This document shows positions 1 to 5,451 of a stretch of DNA of 8,879 bases, piece after piece. Numbering within the stretch: position 1 is the first letter of the stretch; the number at the start of each line of letters is the position of its first letter. Location: the NCBI GenBank assembly GCA_964633975.1, contig CAZWKX010000057.1, positions 1 through 8,879 on the forward strand. The letters are read 5' to 3'. Made by a program: the position numbers and the translations under genes. The notes beneath the pieces were generated by a model. It did no database searches and was not told where the DNA came from. It saw only the letters and a list, made by a program, of their open reading frames with translations. The stretch is from CAZWKX01 sp964633975 (GTDB lineage Bacteria; Actinomycetota; Acidimicrobiia; Spongiisociales; UBA11373).

Positions 1-381
1 CTTGGCCAGCACATCGCGAATGCCGGCCGCCTCGAGAATCTGGCGCACCGCTCCACCGGCGATGACCCCGGTTCCCGGCGCCGCCGGCTTCACCAGCACC
101 CGGGAGGCGCCTTGGCGCCCGATCACCTCATGCACGATCGTGGTCCCGGCCATGGGAACCGGCTTCATGCTCTTGCGGGCGATCTCGATTCCCTTCTGGA
201 TGGCGGTCGGGACCTCGTTGGCCTTTCCATAGCCGATGCCGACGCTGCCCTTGCCGTCACCGACGGTCACGAGCGCGGTGAACGAGAACCGCCTGCCTCC
301 CTTGACCACCTTGGCGACGCGGTTGATGGCGATGACCCGCTCGTCCAGCTGGGGAGCTTCGGTGTTCCGCGGTGTCGTCAA
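1..381 (-). CDS. rpsE: 30S ribosomal protein S5, N-terminal part (partial)
   Basis: The first 127 codons of S5 are present; the 3' end is beyond the low-coordinate edge. S5 is a 30S protein at the mRNA entry channel, involved in decoding fidelity and helicase action with S3 and S4. The double-stranded RNA-binding-like domain is clear: INRVAKVVKGGRRFSFTALV (19-38) and GDGKGSVGIGYGKANEVP (41-58). The C-terminal domain begins around GTGVIAGGAVRQILEAAGIR (103-122). The loop around KGG corresponds to the region changed in spectinomycin-resistant E. coli; it looks wild-type. The start is a TTG in a TTGA overlap with rplR, supported by AGGAAGG nine bases upstream. No ATG or GTG exists upstream of the conserved core in this frame without running into rplR. 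Confidence 0.95.
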   Translation of the reverse strand, partial: MTTPRNTEAPQLDERVIAINRVAKVVKGGRRFSFTALVTVGDGKGSVGIGYGKANEVPTAIQKGIEIARKSMKPVPMAGTTIVHEVIGRQGASRVLVKPAAPGTGVIAGGAVRQILEAAGIRDVLAK

Positions 382-731
382 AACTCCAAACCTTCCTGTC
401 GGGCCGAATCGGCGAGCGCCCTCACCCGGCCATGAAACGCATACCCGCCACGGTCGAAGACGACCGTCGATATGCCGGCGTCCTTTGCCCGGGCGGCGAC
501 CATCTTGCCTACTTCGGCCGCCGTCTCCACCGTCAGAGACCGTTTACGCATGGCCTTCTCCTGCGACGACGCCGCGGCCAGGGTGCGGCCGGCGTCGTCG
601 TCGACCAGCTGTGCGTAGATGTACCGATTGCTCCGGTACACGACAAGGCGCGGCCGGGACGCGGTGCCGTGCACCTTCCGGCGAACCCGCAGGTGCCTGC
701 GGCGGCGAGCGTCGGTGCGGGAGCCTCTCAT
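378..731 (-). CDS. rplR: 50S ribosomal protein L18
   Basis: The 117-residue product is L18, which binds 5S rRNA with L5 in the central protuberance. A basic N-terminus (MRGSRTDARRRRHLRVRRKV) precedes RPRLVVYRSNRYIYAQLVDD (26-45), and the C-terminus has VVFDRGGYAFHGRVRALADS (90-109), all typical. The ATG lies in an ATGA overlap with rplF and the TGA stop overlaps the rpsE start. Length is standard and no irregularity was seen. Confidence 0.96.
   Translation of the reverse strand: MRGSRTDARRRRHLRVRRKVHGTASRPRLVVYRSNRYIYAQLVDDDAGRTLAAASSQEKAMRKRSLTVETAAEVGKMVAARAKDAGISTVVFDRGGYAFHGRVRALADSARQEGLEF
391..397 (-). promoter_or_regulatory. Shine-Dalgarno for the rpsE TTG start
   Basis: AGGAAGG lies inside the last codons of rplR, nine bases before the TTG at 379-381. 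It decides the rpsE start, which has no ATG or GTG alternative giving the conserved N-terminus. Confidence 0.75.
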
Positions 732-1273
732 GCCGATGTGACCCCCGCCTTGCCGGCCTTGCGGCGCACCCGCTCATCGACGTAGCGGATCCCCTTGCCC
801 TTGTAGGGCTCCGGAGGACGCACGGCCCGGACATCAGCGGCCGCTTGCCCGACCTTCTGCTTGTCGATGCCGCTGACGATGATCTTGGTGGGCTCGGGCA
901 CCTCGAACACGACGCCCTCGGGAGCGTCGATGCGCACCGGGTGCGAGTAACCCACCTGAAGCTCCAGGGTAGAGCCATTGAGCGAGGCGCGGTACCCGAC
1001 TCCGACGGTCTGCAGCTCCTTGGAGAAGCCCTCAGACACCCCTTTGACCATGTTGGCCAGCAGCGCCCGGGACAGGCCGTGAATCGCCTTCGACTCCCGC
1101 TCGTCGTCGCGTCGAGCCACGCTGATCACGCCGTCGTCGATGGAGAACGACACACGCTCGCTGAAGACGCGCTCGAGCGTCCCCTTGGGACCCTTCACCA
1201 CTACCTTATCCTTTGAGATCGAGACTTCGACTCCGGAAGGAACCCGTATCGGGGCGAGACCGATCCTGCTCAT
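728..1273 (-). CDS. rplF: 50S ribosomal protein L6
   Basis: The 181-residue product is L6, a two-domain 50S protein near the GTPase-associated centre. It starts MSRIGLAPIRVPSGVEVSIS; LQTVGVGYRASLNGSTLEL (88-106) and VGYSHPV (108-114) begin the second domain, and the signature PEPYKGKGIRY is at 154-164. Two in-frame GTGs lie just upstream; the ATG is preferred because it gives the family N-terminus, shares a base with the rpsH stop (TGATG) and has GAGG seven bases away. It overlaps rplR by ATGA. Length is normal. Confidence 0.97.
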   Translation of the reverse strand: MSRIGLAPIRVPSGVEVSISKDKVVVKGPKGTLERVFSERVSFSIDDGVISVARRDDERESKAIHGLSRALLANMVKGVSEGFSKELQTVGVGYRASLNGSTLELQVGYSHPVRIDAPEGVVFEVPEPTKIIVSGIDKQKVGQAAADVRAVRPPEPYKGKGIRYVDERVRRKAGKAGVTSA

Positions 1274-1668
1274 CACCACACCTCACAGATAATCTCGCCG
1301 CCCAGCCGCCGGCGCCGCGCCTCCCGATCGGGCAGCAGGCCCTGAGAGGTGGAAACGATGACCACCCCGAGTCCGCCGCGGGTGCGCGGCAGCTCGGACG
1401 CGCCTGAGAAGACGCGGCGGCCCGGCTTTGAGATGCGACGCAGGCCGCCGATGGCCCGGGAACGATTGGAGCCGTACTTGAGCCTGACCTCGAGCTCGGG
1501 CTTGGTTCCTTCGACGCGGATCTTGTATCCCTCTATGTACCCCTCCGAGGCCAGGATCTTGGCTATCTCCTCCCTCAGATGCGACGAGGGCATCGAGACC
1601 GTCTCATGAAGGGCGGCGTTCGCATTACGCAGCCGGGTGAGCATGTCGGCGACGGGATCGGTCATCAT
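1273..1668 (-). CDS. rpsH: 30S ribosomal protein S8
   Basis: The 131-residue product is S8, a primary 16S rRNA-binding protein of the 30S central domain and, in E. coli, the repressor of the spc operon. The start MMTDPVADMLTRLRNAN, the segment GGLRRISKPGRRVF (74-87) and the C-terminal GVVIVSTSQG followed by DREAR and GGEIICEVW identify it. The usual MTDREAR reads LPDREAR here, a minor change. Two adjacent ATGs are possible (1666-1668 or 1663-1665), giving 131 or 130 residues; the first, two bases after the rpsN stop, was chosen but is not certain. No strong Shine-Dalgarno is visible, suggesting coupling to rpsN. Confidence 0.95.
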   Translation of the reverse strand: MMTDPVADMLTRLRNANAALHETVSMPSSHLREEIAKILASEGYIEGYKIRVEGTKPELEVRLKYGSNRSRAIGGLRRISKPGRRVFSGASELPRTRGGLGVVIVSTSQGLLPDREARRRRLGGEIICEVW

Positions 1669-1670
1669 CT

Positions 1671-1856
1671 CTACCACGACGCCTTTCTCACTCCGGGAAG
1701 CTCGCCGCGATGGGCCAGCTCTCTCACGCAGATTCGGCACATGCCGAACTTGCGCAGGAACGCCCGAGGGCGGCCGCAGCGGCCGCACCGGCTGTAGGCC
1801 CGCACGTTGTACTTGGGCGTTCGTTTGCTCTTGGCCACGATCGATTTCTTTGCCAT
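1671..1856 (-). CDS. rpsN: 30S ribosomal protein S14, zinc-binding short form
   Basis: The 61-residue product is the short, cysteine-containing S14 (often called type Z) of the 30S head. It has the zinc motif Cys24-X2-Cys27-X12-Cys40-X2-Cys43 and ends RELAHRGELPGVRKASW. The ATG shares a base with the rplE stop; a longer in-frame reading upstream has no family similarity and was not used. The preceding Shine-Dalgarno is weak (AGGTG), so coupling to rplE is likely. Short S14 in the spc operon is usual in Actinobacteria and Firmicutes; some also carry a zinc-free paralogue elsewhere, which cannot be judged here. Confidence 0.97.
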   Translation of the reverse strand: MAKKSIVAKSKRTPKYNVRAYSRCGRCGRPRAFLRKFGMCRICVRELAHRGELPGVRKASW

Positions 1857-2413
1857 CACACACCTGCCTGCTGCCGGCGGAAGGGGAATCCGAACGCCTC
1901 GAGGAGGGCCCGCCCTCCCTCGTCGTCCCGGGCAGTGGTGCAGATGATGACATCCATTCCCCGCACCTTGGCCACCTTGTCGTAGTCGATCTCGGGAAAG
2001 ATGAGCTGTTCGGTAACCCCGAACGCGTAGTTGCCACGACCGTCGAACGAGCCGGAATCCAGCCCGCGGAAATCTCGAATCCGGGGGATCGCCACATGGA
2101 TGAGCCGGTCGAGGAACTCCCACATGCGGTCACCGCGCAGAGTCGCCGACACGCCCACCGGCATACCCTCGCGGACCTTGAAGTTTGCGATCGACTTGCG
2201 CGCCCGGTTCACCCGGGGCTTCTGCCCGGTGATGACGGAGAGATCTTCAATCGAAGCGTCGACGAGGCTGCGATCACTGATGGCATCGCCGAGGCCCATG
2301 TTGACCACGATCTTGTCGAAGCGCGGCACGTCGTGCGGGTTCATGACACCGAGGCGCTCCTTCAGCGCAGCATGCACCTCAGCGATGTACTTCTGCTTGA
2401 GGCGCGGCGTCAC
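1856..2413 (-). CDS. rplE: 50S ribosomal protein L5
   Basis: The 185-residue product is L5, which binds 5S rRNA in the central protuberance and contacts P-site tRNA. RFDKIVVNMGLGDA (31-44), ITGQKP (61-66), KSIANFKVREGMPVG (73-87), GRGNYAFGV (125-133) and GMDVII (152-157) are conserved landmarks. The start is GTG in a GTGA overlap with rplX, backed by a strong GGAGGTGA (2417-2424). In E. coli S8 represses the spc operon by binding mRNA around the rplE start; here that region overlaps rplX coding sequence. It shares one base with rpsN (TGATG). Confidence 0.97.
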   Translation of the reverse strand: MTPRLKQKYIAEVHAALKERLGVMNPHDVPRFDKIVVNMGLGDAISDRSLVDASIEDLSVITGQKPRVNRARKSIANFKVREGMPVGVSATLRGDRMWEFLDRLIHVAIPRIRDFRGLDSGSFDGRGNYAFGVTEQLIFPEIDYDKVAKVRGMDVIICTTARDDEGGRALLEAFGFPFRRQQAGV

Positions 2414-2715
2414 AGTTCACCTCCACACTTCACGCACACGCGGGTCTTCCGGCCATCGGCCCCTTGAGTGTGCCCGATGCGGGTCGGCCCGCACTTCGAG
2501 CACACGATCATCACGTTCGAGGCGTCGATCGCCATGTCCTTGTCGATGATGCCTCCCTGCATGGTCTGGCCCCGCGGCTTCATGTGCCGTTTCGCCGTCG
2601 CCACACCCTCGACGATGACCTTCCGCCTCTTCGGGAACACCTGGGAGATGCGAGCCTGCCGGCCCTTGTCCTTGCCCGAGATCACGACGACCTGGTCCCC
2701 CGCGCGCAGCTCCAT
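2410..2715 (-). CDS. rplX: 50S ribosomal protein L24 with zinc-ribbon C-terminus
   Basis: The product is 101 residues from the ATG, or 102 from the GTG directly before it (2716-2718). L24 is an assembly-initiating 50S protein with a KOW motif, here GDQVVVISGKDKGR (6-19). The C-terminal half has paired cysteines Cys72/Cys75 (CSKC) and Cys94/Cys97 (CVKC), a probable zinc ribbon known in many bacterial L24 proteins and absent from others. ATG was chosen because GGAGG lies seven bases from it but only four from the GTG; the GTG would give a GTGA overlap with rplN. The final residues CGGEL are encoded by the bases that form the rplE Shine-Dalgarno. Confidence 0.95.
   Translation of the reverse strand: MELRAGDQVVVISGKDKGRQARISQVFPKRRKVIVEGVATAKRHMKPRGQTMQGGIIDKDMAIDASNVMIVCSKCGPTRIGHTQGADGRKTRVCVKCGGEL
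2417..2424 (-). promoter_or_regulatory. Shine-Dalgarno for rplE, inside rplX zinc-ribbon codons
   Basis: GGAGGTGA, an excellent match to the 16S rRNA 3' end, is six bases (counted from GGAGG) before the rplE GTG. The same bases encode the Gly-Gly-Glu of the L24 C-terminus CGGEL. Confidence 0.8.
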
Positions 2716-3083
2716 CACAGCACCTCCGGAGCCAGCGACACGATACGCATAAAACGACGGTCCCGCAGCTCGCGGCCCACCGGGCCGAAGATTCGGGTGC
2801 CGCGGGGCTGCAGCTGCTCGTTGATGAGCACACAGGCGTTGTCGTCGAATCGGATGTACGTGCCGTCGGATCGCCGGCTCTCCTTGCGTGTACGCACGAC
2901 CACGGCCTTGACCACCTCGCCCCGCTTCACCGATCCCCCGGGCACGGCGTCCTTGATGGTTCCGACGATGATGTCGCCGAGACCCGCGTACCGGCGCCCG
3001 GATCCTCCGAGCACCCTGATGCAGAGGACCTCACGGGCCCCCGTGTTGTCGGCAACCTTGAGCCGGCTCTCCTGACCGATCAT
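2715..3083 (-). CDS. rplN: 50S ribosomal protein L14
   Basis: The 122-residue product has exactly the usual L14 length. L14 sits at the subunit interface with L19 and is the docking site of the silencing factor RsfS. It reads MIGQESRLKVADNTGAREVL, then CIRVLGGSG (21-29), and carries the L14 signature region VVVRTRKESRRSDGTYIRFD (61-80), ending in PVGRELRDRRFMRIVSLAPE (101-120). An in-frame start 11 codons upstream would extend into rpsQ; the ATG in the ATGA overlap is preferred because it gives the standard length. Confidence 0.97.
   Translation of the reverse strand: MIGQESRLKVADNTGAREVLCIRVLGGSGRRYAGLGDIIVGTIKDAVPGGSVKRGEVVKAVVVRTRKESRRSDGTYIRFDDNACVLINEQLQPRGTRIFGPVGRELRDRRFMRIVSLAPEVL
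2721..2727 (-). promoter_or_regulatory. Shine-Dalgarno for rplX
   Basis: GGAGGTG sits in the final rplN codons. Counting from GGAGG, it is seven bases from the ATG at 2713-2715 and four from the GTG at 2716-2718, which favours the ATG. Confidence 0.7.
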
Positions 3084-3337
3084 CGGGCGCGCTCCACTAT
3101 CTCGACGACCCGCCATCGTTTCGTCTTCGAAAGCGGGCGAGTCTCCATAATGCGGACCGTGTCACCGACACGCGCGTCGTTGGCCTCGTCGTGCACGGGC
3201 AGCCGCTTGCGTCGCTGCACGGTCTTCGTGTAGCGGGAGTGACGAATGGATTCGACGATCTCCACCGTCACCGTCTTGTCGGGCGCGTCCGAGATGACGA
3301 TCCCGGTGCGCACCTTGCGGCGCTTGCGCTCAGTCAT
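3080..3337 (-). CDS. rpsQ: 30S ribosomal protein S17
   Basis: The 85-residue product is S17, an OB-fold primary 16S rRNA-binding protein of the 30S body. It shows GIVISDAPDKTVTVEI (12-27) and the family signature GDTVRIMETRPLS (58-70), followed by KTKRWRVVEIV. The ATG is eight bases inside rpmC, with AGGAGG nine bases upstream. In E. coli this is the last gene of the S10 operon; here its stop overlaps the rplN start (ATGA), so no operon boundary is visible. Confidence 0.97.
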   Translation of the reverse strand: MTERKRRKVRTGIVISDAPDKTVTVEIVESIRHSRYTKTVQRRKRLPVHDEANDARVGDTVRIMETRPLSKTKRWRVVEIVERAR

Positions 3338-3560
3338 CGGACACGCCCTCCTGCTGCTGGCTGTAGTAGGCCTCGATCTCCTGCTCGCGCATCACGGTGG
3401 AGATACGCGCGATCTCCCGGCGCACCTCACGAAGGCGCGCCGTGTTGTCCAACTGATTGGTGGCCAGTTGGAAGCGCAGATTGAACAACTCCTGCTTCGC
3501 CTCGGCCATGCGCTCCGCCAGCTTGTCGTAGGGGAGGTCTCGCAGTTGCGCAGCCTTCAC
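3330..3560 (-). CDS. rpmC: 50S ribosomal protein L29
   Basis: The 76-residue product is L29, a small helical hairpin next to L23 at the tunnel exit. The first helix carries AEAKQELFNLRFQLATNQL (19-37) and the second RLREVRREIARISTVMREQE (42-61); this pair is strongly reminiscent of actinobacterial L29. The start is GTG in a GTGA overlap with rplP, with GGGAGG four bases upstream. A short polar tail (YYSQQQEGVSDD) follows the second helix, as in many longer L29 proteins. It overlaps rpsQ by eight bases. Confidence 0.96.
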   Translation of the reverse strand: MKAAQLRDLPYDKLAERMAEAKQELFNLRFQLATNQLDNTARLREVRREIARISTVMREQEIEAYYSQQQEGVSDD

Positions 3561-3970
3561 AGCTCCTCCCTCTTCACGAACTTCGTCTTCACCGGCAGCT
3601 TGTGCCCGGCGAGGCGCATCGCCTCACGGGCCAGGTCCTCGGGAACTCCGGACAGCTCAAACATCACCCGCCCCGGGCGCACCACCGCAACCCAGTACTC
3701 GGGGTTGCCCTTGCCCGACCCCATGCGGGTCTCGGCCGGCTTCTCCGTGACCGGCTTGTCGGGAAAGATGCTGATCCACACCTTCCCGCCCCGGCGTATC
3801 TTCCGAGTCATGGCGATTCGGGCGGCTTCGATCTGGCGTGCGGTGATCCACCCCGGCTCGAGCGACTGAAGCCCGAAGTCGCCGAAGTGCACCTTCGTGC
3901 CGCCTTTGGCCATTCCCCGCATCGTGCCGCGTTGCTGCCTACGCCAGCGGACACGTTTCGGCATGAGCAT
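3557..3970 (-). CDS. rplP: 50S ribosomal protein L16
   Basis: The 137-residue product is L16, which binds near the A-site tRNA elbow and the peptidyl transferase centre. It begins MLMPKRVRWRRQQRGTMRG; GWITARQIEAARIAMTRKIR (40-59) and RMGSGKGNPEYWVAVVRPG (82-100) are family hallmarks. Arg82 matches E. coli Arg81, which is hydroxylated by YcfD there; nothing shows that modification here. The first of two nearby ATGs was chosen: AAGGAGG (3981-3987) sits 10 bases upstream of it but 16 from the second, and L16 proteins normally begin with this short leader. It lies two bases after rpsC and overlaps rpmC by GTGA. Confidence 0.97.
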   Translation of the reverse strand: MLMPKRVRWRRQQRGTMRGMAKGGTKVHFGDFGLQSLEPGWITARQIEAARIAMTRKIRRGGKVWISIFPDKPVTEKPAETRMGSGKGNPEYWVAVVRPGRVMFELSGVPEDLAREAMRLAGHKLPVKTKFVKREEL

Positions 3971-3972
3971 CT

Positions 3973-5451
3973 CTAGGTTTCCTCCTTCTCGTCGGAGGCC
4001 TTCTTGGTGCTCCGCCTCGTCGTCTTCTTCGCCGGCTTCTCCTCTGCAGCTTCGGCCTTCTTGGTGCTCCGCCTCGTCGTCTTCTTCGCCGGCTTCTCCT
4101 CCACCACTTCGGCCTTCTTGGCGGCCCGCGCCTTCCCGGCCGGCTTCTCCTCCACCACTTCGGCCTTCTTGGCGGCCCGCGCCTTCCCGGCCGGCTTCTC
4201 CTCCACCACTTCGGCCTTCTTGGCGGCCCGCGCCTTCCCGGCCGGCTTCTCCTCCACCACTTCGGCCTTCTTGGCGGCCCGCGCCTTCCCGGCCGGCTTC
4301 TCCTCCACCACTTCGGCCTTCTTGGCGGCCCGCGCCTTCCTGGCCGTTGGCTTCTTGACCGCCGGCTTCTTAGCTGCGGGCTTCTCGGCCGCCGGCTTCT
4401 CGGCAGGCTCCTCCTCGGGACCCTTGGCCTGTTCGGCGTCCCTCTCCTTCCGGGCCGGCATCTCCTCCGGAGCCTCGGGCTTCTCGGCCGCCGGCTTCTC
4501 CTCGGCAAGCACGGCGGTCCCTTCGGCCGCGGCCAAATCACCACTGAGCGTCTCCTCGGCCGCCATGCGGGCCTCTTCGAACTCGGAGCGGGCCGAGCCG
4601 ACATCGATGCGTTTGCCGCCGCCGGCTTCGATGAGGCGCTTACCCTCACGCTTACCGCCGCCGGCCTCCACGAGCCGCTTGCCGCCGCCGGCCTCGATGA
4701 GCCTGCTCCGCTGCTCCCCGGCAGCCTGCTCTGCTCGCGCTTTGGCCGGAGCGCGGCGGCTCGCAGGCCCGCCGGTGGCCAGAGCGGCCTCCGCGGCGAT
4801 CTTCTCACGAGTCGTCGACAGCGACGGCAGGACGTCGCCCTTGTAGACCCAAACCTTCACCCCCACGGCCCCAACGGTGGTGTGGGCCGTCGCCATGCCG
4901 TAGTCGATATCGGCACGCAGTGTGTGGAGCGGTACCCTGCCTTCGCGATACCACTCTCGGCGGCCCATGTCGGAACCGCCGAGACGACCGGAGCACTGCA
5001 CCCGCACACCCTGCACGCCCGCCTTCATGGCCGTGGCAACCGCTCGTTTCATAGCACGCCGGAAGGACACCCTGCCCTGCAGCTGATCTGCTATGCCCTG
5101 GGCCAGGAGCTGCGCGTCCGTCTCCGGATTCTTGACCTCGATGACGTTGAGCTTGATCTCGCGGCCGGTGCGCTCCTCGAGGAGGCGCCGCAGTCTCTCC
5201 ACCTCGGAACCGCTCCTCCCGATGACGACGCCGGGTCGGGCGGTGTGGATGTCGATACGCACGCGTTTGTCACCGATGCGCTCGACCTCGATCCGTGACA
5301 CGGCTCCGCGCACCAGCTCCTCGTGCAACAGCTTTCGGATGTCCGCATCCTCGACCACCTGGCTGGCGTAGTCCTTGTCGCTGTACCAGCGCGACTTCCA
5401 GTCGGTCACCATGCCGAGACGGAGCCCATAGGGGTGCACTTTCTGACCCAT
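3973..5451 (-). CDS. rpsC: 30S ribosomal protein S3 with long repetitive C-terminal extension
   Basis: The 492-residue product has a normal S3 core (about residues 1-215). It contains a type-2 KH domain with the GxxG loop GRSG (78-81), the RRAMKR segment (131-136) whose Arg131, Arg132 and Lys135 match the E. coli mRNA-helicase residues, and the C-terminal domain GRLGGSDMGRREWYREG ending in GVKVWVYKGDVLP (197-209). S3 is usually about 210-280 residues. Here about 275 more follow: three Gly-rich decapeptides R-L-[IV]-EAGGGKR (250-281), a Glu/Pro/Ala/Lys segment (about 300-370), five 17-residue Lys/Ala repeats and two KKTTRRSTKKA repeats, ending EKEET. The frame is open throughout, with no frameshift. 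The ATG shares one base with the rplV stop (TGATG) and has a GA-rich Shine-Dalgarno at 5457-5467. By S3 topology, I infer the tail leaves the solvent side of the 30S head near mRNA entry. Core identity is certain; tail function is unknown. Confidence 0.97.
   Translation of the reverse strand: MGQKVHPYGLRLGMVTDWKSRWYSDKDYASQVVEDADIRKLLHEELVRGAVSRIEVERIGDKRVRIDIHTARPGVVIGRSGSEVERLRRLLEERTGREIKLNVIEVKNPETDAQLLAQGIADQLQGRVSFRRAMKRAVATAMKAGVQGVRVQCSGRLGGSDMGRREWYREGRVPLHTLRADIDYGMATAHTTVGAVGVKVWVYKGDVLPSLSTTREKIAAEAALATGGPASRRAPAKARAEQAAGEQRSRLIEAGGGKRLVEAGGGKREGKRLIEAGGGKRIDVGSARSEFEEARMAAEETLSGDLAAAEGTAVLAEEKPAAEKPEAPEEMPARKERDAEQAKGPEEEPAEKPAAEKPAAKKPAVKKPTARKARAAKKAEVVEEKPAGKARAAKKAEVVEEKPAGKARAAKKAEVVEEKPAGKARAAKKAEVVEEKPAGKARAAKKAEVVEEKPAKKTTRRSTKKAEAAEEKPAKKTTRRSTKKASDEKEET
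3981..3987 (-). promoter_or_regulatory. Shine-Dalgarno for rplP, inside the rpsC tail
   Basis: AAGGAGG lies 10 bases upstream of the first rplP ATG and encodes part of the S3 terminal residues EKEET. Its spacing favours the first of the two nearby ATG codons. Confidence 0.75.
4001..4114 (-). repeat. 57-bp direct repeat pair at the 3' end of rpsC
   Basis: Units 4001-4057 and 4058-4114 match at 53 of 57 bases by hand alignment. Each carries the basic motif KKTTRRSTKKA. The unit shares its EEKPA-coding end with the 51-bp array, so the two repeat families run into each other at 4091-4114. Confidence 0.9.
4091..4345 (-). repeat. 51-bp tandem repeat, five copies, within rpsC
   Basis: Copies run at 4091-4141, 4142-4192, 4193-4243, 4244-4294 and 4295-4345. 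The first four are identical base for base; the fifth (N-terminal in the protein) differs at one position, 4341, changing a Gly codon GGG to an Arg codon AGG. Each copy encodes 17 residues, [GR]KARAAKKAEVVEEKPA. Because 51 is a multiple of three, gain or loss of a copy keeps the S3 frame and all downstream coupling. Identity at silent positions points to recent duplication or gene conversion. Confidence 0.97.
4609..4704 (-). repeat. Three Gly-rich decapeptide repeats in the S3 tail
   Basis: Residues 250-259, 259-268 and 272-281 of S3 read RLIEAGGGKR, RLVEAGGGKR and RLIEAGGGKR. The first two share Arg259, and the third follows after Glu-Gly-Lys. The copies differ at silent positions, so they are older or more selected than the 51-bp array downstream. 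Confidence 0.9.

Noticed and set aside
236..1216. A 326-codon plus-strand frame opposite rpsE, rplR and rplF.
   Set aside because: GC-rich antisense shadow; three well-recognised ribosomal genes occupy the other strand.
4091..4345. The regular 51-bp array considered as a CRISPR or other repeat-spacer locus.
   Set aside because: The copies are directly adjacent with no unique spacers, and they encode in-frame S3 residues.
3939..4808. A 289-codon minus-strand frame rich in Arg, Pro and Trp.
   Set aside because: It is the alternate-frame shadow of the rpsC repeats and has no plausible domain; the S3 frame explains the region.
4004..4846. A 280-codon open frame on the plus strand opposite the rpsC tail, with a repetitive hydrophobic translation.
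   Set aside because: It is the reverse reading of the S3 repeats. In-phase 51- and 57-bp units and GC-rich codons keep the antisense frame open; it has no family similarity and rpsC is certain.
3973..5451. A fusion or frameshift joining rpsC to a separate downstream gene.
   Set aside because: The frame is continuous, the tail is low-complexity without a recognisable second domain, and it ends with the rplP Shine-Dalgarno in the normal gene order.
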